Source: Tetradesmus obliquus (taxonomy: Eukaryota > Chlorophyta > Chlorophyceae > Sphaeropleales > Scenedesmaceae). From it: a stretch of 64,000 bases of DNA. The position numbers were made by a program, and so were the translations under genes. The notes beneath the pieces were generated by a model. That model saw nothing but the letters and a program-made list of their open reading frames with translations. It searched no databases and was not told the origin of the DNA. Every line of letters starts with the position of its first letter. Position 1 is the stretch's first letter. Positions 12,712-22,031 of the stretch are shown here, in pieces. The stretch is from positions 4,571,001 to 4,635,000 of the forward strand of contig CP126195.1 of the NCBI GenBank assembly GCA_030272155.1. The letters run 5' to 3'.

Positions 12712-13777
12712 ACTGCTGGAAGCAGCAGCGACGGCGGCAGCAGCAGCAGGTCAAGCGTGGCCTATTGTTTGCGAGGCCTGCAGGCAGAGGAGCCCTTCGC
12801 TCCAGCAGCAACACGGTGCAGATTGTCAGCTGCAGCTGTAGCTTTCAGTGCGCCTGCTGTGAGGGGCAAAGGCAGCTGCGCGCATGTGCGTGCAACACGC
12901 AGCAGTTGAGGTGGCGAGGCAGCGGCATGTGCTGCCTGCTTCAGCCCGGTTGGCGGTGCGGCCGTTAGTTCTCGACCGTTTGTAACTGCTTACATGTGTG
13001 TCACATTGCGTACTGCTTTTGTCGATGCGCGGTGTGCTGGAATCGTCAAGCATGGCTGTTATGCCGTCTGGCTCAGCATGAACTGCTCACATTGCCCATA
13101 AAGAAAGCAGCAGCAGCAGCAGGGGCTGCAGCAGGTTAAGCGGCTTAACCTCTGCTCGTGCTGAGCTTGGCAAGTCATATTGGCGGTTCATTCACCTGGG
13201 CGGGATTAGGGGCCTGTGGTCACTTGTTGCAGCCAGCGGCTCCAAAATGTTACCTTTAGATGCTCCAGAGCGACTGCAGCAGTGCTGCACCGTTTTGCGC
13301 AAGACCTACGCAATGCGGCTTAGGGTTGTCACTCGTTGTTACATAACTTTGACAACCGCCACGTTCAAACATGATCGCCGCCTGAATCGACGCTTCCCAC
13401 AAGAGCGTTACGTGCGGAAGCTTCTACTGTTGCAAACTATTCGCTGCATTGCCGGCCGCTCGTCCTGTAAGTGGCACTCCTACCCTCAATCTGCTCTTTG
13501 GTTCGCCATTGCCGGTCAATACTATCAGTATATTTGATCTCATACACAATTGCGCTCCATCGCATATATTCAACTGTACGGAGTGGCAGGGTCTGTGCTG
13601 CTTGTCAACTAGCAGGGGTTACTGACCCATGGATCGTATATTGGCATTGCTCGATCCTCAGCACAGTAACAGACCACACCTATAGCCTGAGAGGCAGCAT
13701 TCACAGGCAGGAGAGCCGGGCGGGGCGTTGCTAGCTGATTCAACAAAGCAGCAGCAGCAGCCTGACCAGCTGCAGTC
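12712..13777. other. RPS9 3' region and upstream region of glycosyltransferase
   Basis: This ~1.07 kb holds the RPS9 3' UTR and the promoter side of the next plus-strand gene. TGTAA occurs at 12981-12985. A short AGCAGC run lies near 13110. No coding exon is supported. The block from ~13250 to 13560 is less CTG-rich than its surroundings and has an open frame without family similarity, which I left unannotated. Confidence 0.5.
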
Positions 13778-15371
13778 ATGCGGCGACCAATGCTGTTTGC
13801 AGGGCATATGCCGCGGCGCCTAATAACTGGCAGGAGGCAGCTGAGCATGCTGCAGATGCTTGTAATGGCAGCAGCGCTGTTCTCTGCGCTGGCGCTTGTA
13901 TGGCTAGCACATGGCATGAAAGCCACGCAGCACAAGATACAGCTGCCGTACACTGCAGCAGCAAGCGGAGCGGGGCTGCCTGGGCAGCAGCAGGCGGTAG
14001 CTAGGAGTCTGGAGTTCCCTCTGTGGTGGCATGCACCGTTTGTGGCAGCATCAGGTGTGGCACATGCAAGTGACAGCATCAGGTGTGGCACATGCAAGTG
14101 ACAGCATCAGGTGTGGCACATGCAAGTGACAGCATCAGGTGTGGCACATGCAATTGACAGAGACAGGTGTGGCACATGCAAGTGACAGAGACATTGCATA
14201 GCGTTGCCAGATGCAGCAGCAGGTCATGCACTCATACTGTCTACGCAGCAGCAGGACTTCAAGAGGCCTAGCCCATTCACAAGGTTTTATGCTTGTCCAA
14301 CTGATCAAAACACAAGGGGCGTTATCCTTGTTGTGTCTAGTCTGTTGTTTGCGCTGTCTGCTACAGTAGCGGTGTGGCAGTCGCAGCAGCCTGCTCATCG
14401 ACTAAAGCACGAACTGGAGCATCCAGCATGTTTGCAGTGTGGTGGGCATGCCTTTTTTGTCCTACAAAACTCTTGGTTTTGCTTGCTGCGTGCTGTGCTG
14501 TGTGCTGTGCTGCAGGCCTTGGCGCTGAGGCCATCATGATAATTGAGTCACTCATTGCAACACGGCAGATGAGGGCAGACGGTGAGGGCAGCAGCAGCAG
14601 CAGCAGCAGCAGCAGGTCAGCGGCTTTCAGCAGCACTTGCTGCATCAGCTTGGACAGGGATGACATTTGAACAACATTAAGTGCAGTGGTACGTCCAGCA
14701 CGTTGCCGGCATGCGAGACTACACAGCATTGCAATGCTGCATTTGAAGAGTCATTCATCACTCACACGAGGCACTGTCAAGCTTATGTATCCTTGCCGCC
14801 CCTGCTGCGCCCCTGCCGCAGACATAAATATAACGCACTCGGGTGACGCATTTAACCACAAGGTGCTGCACTCATGGTACTTGTCTGTCAAATGCTTTAC
14901 TCTGAAGCTTGCTCTCCATTCTGTGTGTGCCGCAGACATATATATAACGCACTCGGGTGACGCGTTTGACCACAAGGTGCTGCGCTCCTTCAGCGCGGCC
15001 ACGCGCAACATGCTGGCACACCGGCAGCACCCGCAGCAGGTGCGAATGCGGCGCGGCTGATGACATATTCCGGTGTATGTAACTGGCTTGCGCATGACTT
15101 TGCATGTTTGCATGGGCTTAGGTATGTGGGCAAAGCACGCTGGTGGCGATGTCAGGCTTGTACGGTGTGTCATGTAGAGTGACATTGGCATAATGACGCC
15201 CGGCAAGCACAGTGCGCTGCATGTGCTGGCGTGCGAGTGGAGCGGTTGCCCGCAAACAAGCTGCTCTTGCTGCTGCTGTTCACTCAAGACAGCTACAAAG
15301 GACACCCATGTTTCTGCTGCACGCCACTTGATTTCGGCCTGATGAAGATTGTTGTTGTCGCCGCCGCCGCC

Positions 15372-15404
<33 letters not shown>

Positions 15405-18400
15405 ACAGGTTGCTGACGAGTGGATGGAGCTGCTGTTTCCTGCGCAGAAAGAGACGCAGCTGCAGCGGCTGGCCGACATGCATGACACGCGCAAAGCAAT
15501 CGCAGTTTGCCACAACTGGTGGGTTGAGAAAAAGCTGCCATGCTGTGCTGCAGCCGCTGCTGCTGCACAGGAGTACCTGTGGCTTTGACAGAATCATCTG
15601 CAGCAGCAAACACAGGCTGCTTCAACACTAGTCAGCACTGTGCTGCCTGTTTGTTGCAGGGTGTCTGCGGTATTGCGTCTGGTGCACAGCGAGTGGTGGA
15701 TGGTGGTGCTGTCCCTGTATAATCCAAAGCTACTGCGTTGTACTGAAGCACTCTGCTGCTGCTGCTGCTGCTGCTGCAGGTTTGACTGCTGGCGGCGTGC
15801 AGGCGAGATGCCCTCCAACATGCCTGGCTGCCCCTGCCCCCTCAGCCTCAACAGGGTGGGCGGCCGCGCAGCTCACTGCTGCTGCTGCTGCTGCTGAACA
15901 CCAGTATAAAGAGCAGAGTCTGCATGTCTACTAGCGCTGCTCAAGCGATACAGCCGGGTAGACATGTTGTTTGACTAAACTTGATGGAGCTTCCGGCTGC
16001 TGCAGCGTCATACGTGCAGCATGATGCTCATTGGTTTGGTGCATGGAAGCAGCATGTCTGCATTGTAAGTAGGTATTGTATGTAGGTATTGTCTTTGTCC
16101 ATGCATCGTCACAAACATGTAACTGCTGGTGCTGCTGGTGCTGTGCCTGCCGTGCTGTGCTGTGCTGTTGCCTCCCAAATTCGGCATGGCCCTTGCCTGC
16201 TGCAGACTGCTTTCACCGTGGCTCGCACCATGTTTGAGACAGCCGGCCTGCCAGCCCACCTGGCTGATCACGTGAAGGCAATGGATGAGGTGACATGTTT
16301 GAACAGTAACACCTTGTTACAGAACATGACTGCAGACCTGTGACAGACCTGGGACATGGGACATGGGATGTGGGCTGATGTTGGGCAGGCCTGCTGCTGC
16401 ATGCAAACTGCGACGTAGAAGCACTTTGTGCGCCGCTGGCCCACTCATGTGTTGTGTTGTGTGTGATAGTGCTGCGCATGCTCACATCAGCACGCGAATT
16501 GTGTTGTAGCGCCAATGCACGCCGCCCATGCATTCGTCATTGCGAGTCACAAGTGCCTGCTGCCCGCCGTTGCGCAAATGGCGTCTGCCTGCAGGTGTGG
16601 GTGCCTACGCTGTTCAACAAAGAGACGTTCACAAAAGCAGGTGCGTGCAGTGGCGGAGCAGTACATACGCTGTGACGCGTACTTTTCAGCTGCTCACTGT
16701 ATGTGATCGCTTGGTGCCTGGTGAACGCATCACTGCCACGCGTACAGCTGTCCCTGCTGCCATCGGCTGTGCTGCTGCGTCACGTCCTGCGCACGCATGG
16801 GGTGATGCTAAACAAGCACTACAGGCGTCAACTGTGGCAAAACCCGTATGGTCCGGCAGCTGCCGAGACCCTCAGAACTCCTCACAACCCGCGCATTGCT
16901 GCTGCTCCTGCTGCTGCTGGTGCTGCTTGTGCTGCTGCTGCTACTCATGACAGGTGTTGATCCAGCCAAGATCCGCGTTGTGCCGGAAGCCATTGACACT
17001 GACCTGTGGGACCCTCAGCGTTACAGCCCCGTCAACCTCACCCGGCTGGGCCTGGTGCAAGCCACAGGGCCGGCTGCGGGGCCCAATGCCAGCCTGCCTG
17101 ATGCGGCCATGCTGCGCGGCAAGCTGCCGGCCAGCGGGCAGAAGAAGCCTTACGGTGAGGGCGCGCTGCGTGGCACATGCATAGACACACTTGCAATGTC
17201 AACATATGCGGCGTTTTATTCAGCACTGGCTGTTTGAGTGTGTGGAGTGCGGCATGCACTGCTAGTTTTGTGTTGGTGGCATATCTGACCCGGCTGGGCC
17301 TGGTGCAAGCCCCGGGGCCGCCTGCGGGACCTAACGCCAGCCTGCCTGATGCGGCCATGCTGTGGGGCAAGCTGCCGGTTGCTGCGCAGCAGAAGCCTTA
17401 AGGTGAGGTGGTGGCGCCAGCTGTAAAGCATTGTGGGTAATGCATGACGAGTTGTTGCTCAGTGTTGGCTGGTAGAAGTGCGCCTGGTTGGAAAGGGCTG
17501 TTGCATGCACTGCTAGTTTCTGTTGGCGTCGGCCATGGGTGGCTAGGCGGGAGTTAGCCACCGGCAGAGATTTCTGCTCCTTCTCTTCCCATTGCTGCTG
17601 CTGCTGCTGCTTCCGCTGCTGCATCTACCCACCGGTTTCGCAATGTTCCTGGCGGTGTTCAAGTGGGAGGCGCGCAAAAGCTGCCAGCACGCTATGCTGG
17701 CCTGACTTCTTGTGCGCCACAGTTGTTCATGCTGCTGCTGCTGCTGTACGCCTGCTGCAGTGTTTCTTGCTGTGTTCAAGTGGGAGGCGCGTAAGGGCTG
17801 GAAGGACCTCATCCAAGGATTCACCGCTGCCTTCAAGCCCTCAGACAACGCTGTGCTGTGGATCCTGGCGCGACCCTTCATGGAGTCAGGCACGGTGCGG
17901 CACTGCTGCTGTTACAGCAAGTAGCATGTGTATTGTTTGACAGTCAATACATTTTGTGGCATATCCAGGTACCAAAGAGTTGTGGGCACTCCCGCCAGGA
18001 GCCTCCTGCAGCAGACGAGGCTAGCAAGCCTCAAACGGATGCCTAACACAGCAGAGGAGGTTGCCAGCCTTCATGGTGTTCTGCAACTGTCTTAAGAGCC
18101 TGATTGGTGCTGTGCCTCATTTGTTTTGTTTATCAGTTGACGCAGTGAGCGCACCCGCTATCGCACTAAAACCGCACTGTGTGCTGCTGCTGCTGCTGCC
18201 TGTGCCTTCTGCTTCTTCTTCTTCTTGCAGGACTTTGACCAGAAAGTGCGCCGCTTTGCAGCCTCCCTTCACAACCTCAGTGAAGCGCAGGTCTCCTCGC
18301 GCCTGCCGCGCATCTACACCTCGGCACGGCACCTGTCCGAGGAAGATTTTGTGCGCGTTTATAAGGCAGCTGATGTGCTGGTCATTCCCACGCATGGCGA

Positions 18401-19659
18401 GGGCTGGGGAAGGCCACAGCTGGAGGCTATGGCTATGGGCCTTCCCGTGATCACCACCAACTGGTGAGGCGGTGCTTGGAGCTTCAAGGGTGCATTTAAG
18501 ACAGCTGTGACTGTGGGTTTGTGCTATATGCCCGTGATCACTGCCCGTGGCGGCAGCTGGAGGCGATGGCTATTTGCCTTCCCGTGATCACCACCAACTG
18601 GTGAGCCAGTGTTTTCAAGTCTCTGTGTGCGCATGTCCTATGCATGGTGTGGCTGTGTGCTCTGTGTGTGATGTGACTGCCATGGGCTGCCGTCTCTCGA
18701 TCCACCAACTGCCGTGCAGCGACAAGAAACTGCCCTACGCCCTGCTGCTACTGCTGCCGCAGGTCTGGTCCCACTGCCTTCATGAACGAGCGCATCGCAT
18801 ACCCGCTGGCCATAGATGGCCTGAGCGAAGTGCGCAGCGATGGGGACCCAAATTTCTTCCAGGCCTTTATTGGGCAGCGCTGGGCGCAGCCCTCGGTGAA
18901 GCACCTCACGCAGCTGCTGCTGCACGTGTACAGGTGAGCGTGCTGCACCAATTCCTGGTGCGTGCGCTGTTGACTATTGCTTTGTGAGGTTGTGACTACT
19001 TTTGCTGGCAAGTTGATGAGTTCCTGTCCAAAAAAGGTGCTGGCACGGCTGAAGCACTTGATGCAGTTGATGCTGCTGCACATGTATGCGGCGTGCGCAT
19101 TCTTGGTGCATGCACTGCCGAGCACTGCCTGCTTGCAGTATCATGTTCGCAGGTGGCAGGGCGATGAAATATCTGCGGGGGGTATGTCAGGCAGCAGTGT
19201 TGGCAACCTTCAGTACGGCTGCTGACGCTGACAGCTGCTGCATCTTGCCTGTTACAAAGACATTTAAAAGGCATTTAATGTGCACTTACTTTTGGATTAT
19301 TTTACGTCTTCCTCGCTTGCAGGAACCCGGATCAGGCAGCAGCTAAGGGCGCAGCAGCGCGGCGCCACATCCAGCGGCACTACACGCCACGCGTGCTCGC
19401 ACACATCATTGCTGCTGAGGTGCAGCGGCTACAAGGCGTAGCACGGCAGCGGCAGCAGCAGCAGCAGCGGCGCAGCGGCAGTGGCATTGGAAGCCTGCTG
19501 GGCCTTCAGAGGATGCAGGGGGTGGCTACAAAGCGAGGTGTTTTTAGCAAGCTTGGGGTGGTGCAGCAGCACGCAGGGCAGCAGCAGCAGCAGCAACAGC
19601 GATCAGATCAAGGGGGTTTAGGTCAAGGGGGGTTAGGTCAAGGTCTGGGGCTGGCATAG
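13778..19659 (+). CDS. GT4-type (glycosyltransferase group 1) membrane glycosyltransferase
   Basis: Twelve exons encode 612 residues: 13778-14054, 14516-14581, 14936-15039, 15409-15518, 15780-15855, 16206-16289, 16595-16640, 16954-17154, 17761-17894, 18231-18463, 18763-18933 and 19323-19659. An N-terminal hydrophobic segment (~residues 27-46, LVMAAALFSALALVWLA) suggests a type II Golgi/ER anchor. The Rossmann-like first half has SGLGAEA (usually GYGSEA in relatives), ITHSGDAFDHKV, AVCHNW, RTMFETAGLP and AMDEVWVPT. The second half has RVVPEAIDTDLW, VFKWEARKGW and the donor-site motif HGEGWGRPQLEAMAMG with the E-x7-E pair Glu423/Glu431. Together these mark a retaining GT4 enzyme; donor and acceptor are unknown. 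The tail after ~560 is Gln/Gly-rich. Exon 1 ends inside a five-copy 28-bp repeat, and at least four exons have decoy copies in neighbouring introns. TGTAA lies 48 nt past the stop. Confidence 0.9.
14046..14190 (+). repeat. five-copy 28-bp minisatellite carrying the exon-1 donor site
   Basis: The unit AGCATCAGGTGTGGCACATG plus CAAGTGAC repeats with its CAGGTGTGG core at 14052, 14080, 14108, 14136 and 14164, always 28 bp apart. The fifth copy is changed to GAGACAGG. The first copy is the 3' end of glycosyltransferase exon 1 with its donor, so the same 5' splice site is present five times in a row. Using any later copy would add 28n nt; only the fourth copy beyond the first preserves phase shifts modulo 3 other than a frameshift by chance, so most alternatives change frame. 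Confidence 0.9.
14815..14866 (+). repeat. exon echo: start of GT4 exon 3
   Basis: GCCGCAG|ACATAAATATAACGC at 14815 copies the true acceptor and exon start at 14929-14936, 114 bp downstream. About 45 bases match with a few substitutions (for example AACCAC for GACCAC). Exon identity was assigned to the downstream copy because only it continues into a long conserved exon ending in a good donor. Confidence 0.85.
17288..17410 (+). repeat. exon echo: 3' part of GT4 exon 8, with nonsense change
   Basis: About 120 bp copy of 17040-17162, offset 248 bp, including the donor region. The real exon ends with a Lys-Pro-Tyr segment (CCTTAC|GGTGAGG); the echo reads CCTTAAGGTGAGG, turning the Tyr codon into a stop. 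Several other substitutions are present. It sits in the intron and cannot replace the exon without truncating the protein. Confidence 0.88.
17644..17680 (+). repeat. exon echo: start of GT4 exon 9, offset exactly 117 bp
   Basis: TGTTCCTGGCGGTGTTCAAG at 17644 mirrors TGTTTCTTGCTGTGTTCAAG at 17761, the true exon 9 start. The match continues through TGGGAGGCGCG. The preceding bases in the echo are CGCAA rather than a CAG acceptor, so this copy has lost the splice site. Confidence 0.85.
18551..18606 (+). repeat. exon echo: 3' end of GT4 exon 10 with donor
   Basis: A copy of about 55 bp ending in ATCACCACCAACTGGTGAG repeats the true exon end (18463) 137 bp downstream. The echo keeps the complete donor but changes the catalytic-loop coding just upstream (TTTGCC for GGGCCT). 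A short CCCGTGATCAC fragment also appears at 18531. Confidence 0.85.
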
Positions 19660-22031
19660 GATTAGTTCTGTTCTGGTGCTGCGCATTCTGTGTGCATGCA
19701 TGGGTATGTAAGGGTAGCATACTATGTACATAGCGCGAAAGGCACAGCTTGCCATGACACTAGGTTTTGCTGAAGTGCTGTGAAGCAATGCCTTGAGGCT
19801 GCCAGGAAGTTGTCATACATCCTGTTATGTTCAGCATGGGTGGCTGCTGCCATTTCAGCAGTGCTGGTGCAGCGAAGCTGCTTGTTGGCTCTGCTGCAAG
19901 GCATACATCCCTATATTGATTGCAAAGGGCTGCAATACACTATTGGGATGGTGCCAAGGCTTGCAATCGTACTGCAGTTGCAACAGGTATTACGCGCCGC
20001 TGTTGTGGGAATTTCTGTGTGGTGCCCATGAACACTTTGTGTCGCTCTGAACACATTGTGTGCATTTGATGCCAGCTCAGCTCAGCACGCTGCTGCTCTG
20101 TTACAATGCAGAATGTGATGTGCACCTTGTGGGCAGCAAGGCATATTTGCGTGGGATGTCCGTGCTCATGTTACTGGTTTACAGAAGCGCCAGGCATGCT
20201 GTTCGAATCATAATGAGAACGGTGATGCAGCTGTTTCAACTGGCAGGCCACGTGATCAGTGTGTCCCATATGGCTTTGCAACCATCTGTTGTCAGGCTGC
20301 AGTTGCCTTTACTGACACTTCAATGGGGTGTGGGGTATGCTGATGACCTGTGCAGATGTACAGCATACCTGCTGAGCAAGAGCCACAGCAGCTGCACAAG
20401 AATAGACCAGGCAGATCTGCATGCAAAACTTCGGCACGAGCATAGCATCTGCACTAGATGCAGCAGGTGTGGCAGGGGCGACGCCTGGCCAGCCTGATGT
20501 CCTGTGGCTGCATCTTTCTCGTTGCACCTTCGTTACAGCATATACTATGCTGATAGGTGTTTGCGCTGGCGGAGCATGTTGCACCTGCTTTTGCTGCCAC
20601 GTGGTGCACCAGGTAGACCTGAAGGACGTCCTTCTGGTGTTTTCATATCTGTTATGCGGTGTGCAGTGCAGTAGGCCGTCACATGAACATACAGCTTCGG
20701 CCAGGGTTCTGTATCTGGACTACTTGCACAGTCGGATCGGGGCCACCTGACCAGCCGGTGATCGTTACACCTTGTAACAATCAATGTGCTATGTTAAGCT
20801 GGCAAAGACATCAGCCGCTGCTGCGCTGATGACAGCTTCCGGGCAACCACAAAGTCCAACAACCGCCAGCAGGCATTTGCCGGTGAGTCCAGCGCAAGTC
20901 GCATTGCCGCAAGCTCCTCAAATCCCTAACTACGCATACAAAAGTCCACCTCTGCTCAGCCTCTGCATGGCATCCATAGCCACATCAAGCCCACTAAGTC
21001 CTGCTACAAACAGCATTTCACTACAACGGTAGTACTCCGTCAAATACCAGCTCCCAGACGCTTGTGCGAGACAGTCGCAAGCAGCAGCACTCCACAGAAA
21101 CAGACACCAGCCTTCCTTCTGCCCCCCAGCTGTGTTCACTCTGCCAGCAGGGCGACCCCACGCATGTTCCCACAAGCAAGCAGCCTCCAAAAGCAAACCA
21201 TCTACCTGGCACTAAAAAAACATACAATTCTGCAGCCGCCACAGCTGTAGGAGGAATGAGTGTGTGTACCACAGGGGACGCGCGAAACCCCAGACCTTGG
21301 ACATGCTGGATGCAAATGACAGAGAACGGCAGAAGATATAAGGATCATGGCTGCAATCGCCTCCAATATCAGCTGCAGGCCAAACAAGATCGAGGATGAC
21401 AGCGCAGCACAATAATGGCCAATGTAGCCCAGGCAGCTGTGATGCATGCGACATTGCAATACCAAACTTGGGATTAACTGGCTACACAGTGTGTCCGTTT
21501 GAAATGCTGAACCCAGGAGGATCACATATACCAGCAAGCACAGACGTTCAAAGCTATGATCTCCTGCACAGGTGTGTGATGCTGAGTGCGTGAGGTGTGA
21601 CTGAGAAAACAGCTTTTTCTTGCCCAACCCTTGGAGCTGATGTGCAGCCCACAAAATGGTTCATACGCACACACCCAGTTCCAGTACAACATAACGGCAA
21701 GGCCAGGGCAGTGCAGTATCAAGTTCATTGGCAATCACAGGCATCAAATGATTCCTGCACACAAGCAACACGCTAGCTACTGAGTGCTGGTGTGGACCTT
21801 ACGATTCTAGAAATGACTCACATTGGTTTTGCTCATCAAACTGTTCACCCTGAGCAGAGTACTGAGAGAAGGGGTCCTTCATCAACAGATTGAGCAGCTG
21901 CACGCAGGGCAGGCAGGCTGATTGCAGCTGCCGTCAATCTACAGACACGTGCGTTGATTAAAAAAAAGATCAATCACAAACCGCTTTGAACAACTTTTTG
22001 GCGATGGAAACAGCCACAGCGCACATGCGCA
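19660..22031. other. convergent intergenic region, no gene supported
   Basis: This 2.4 kb lies between the 3' ends of the glycosyltransferase (plus) and the GPI-type gene (minus). TGTAA at 19707-19711 fits the glycosyltransferase 3' end. A palindrome, GTTACA-CCT-TGTAAC, at 20764-20778 puts TGTAA on both strands. Open frames here (for example near 20421 plus and 20930-21196 minus) have no family resemblance and no convincing splice partners. Confidence 0.5.
20764..20778. terminator. palindrome with TGTAA on both strands, possible shared 3'-end signal
   Basis: Six-base arms GTTACA and TGTAAC flank a 3-base spacer, so each strand reads TGTAA. TGTAA is the usual poly(A) signal in volvocine green algae. 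The site lies about 1.1-1.25 kb from each of the two convergent stop codons, which is far, so the assignment is weak. Confidence 0.25.

Noticed and set aside
14046..14190. CRISPR-like array of 28-bp repeats
   Set aside because: Units are contiguous with no unique spacers and overlap a eukaryotic exon end; it is a minisatellite.
20421..21400. Plus-strand frames in the 19660-22031 interval
   Set aside because: Short, unlike any family I know, and without phase-consistent partners.
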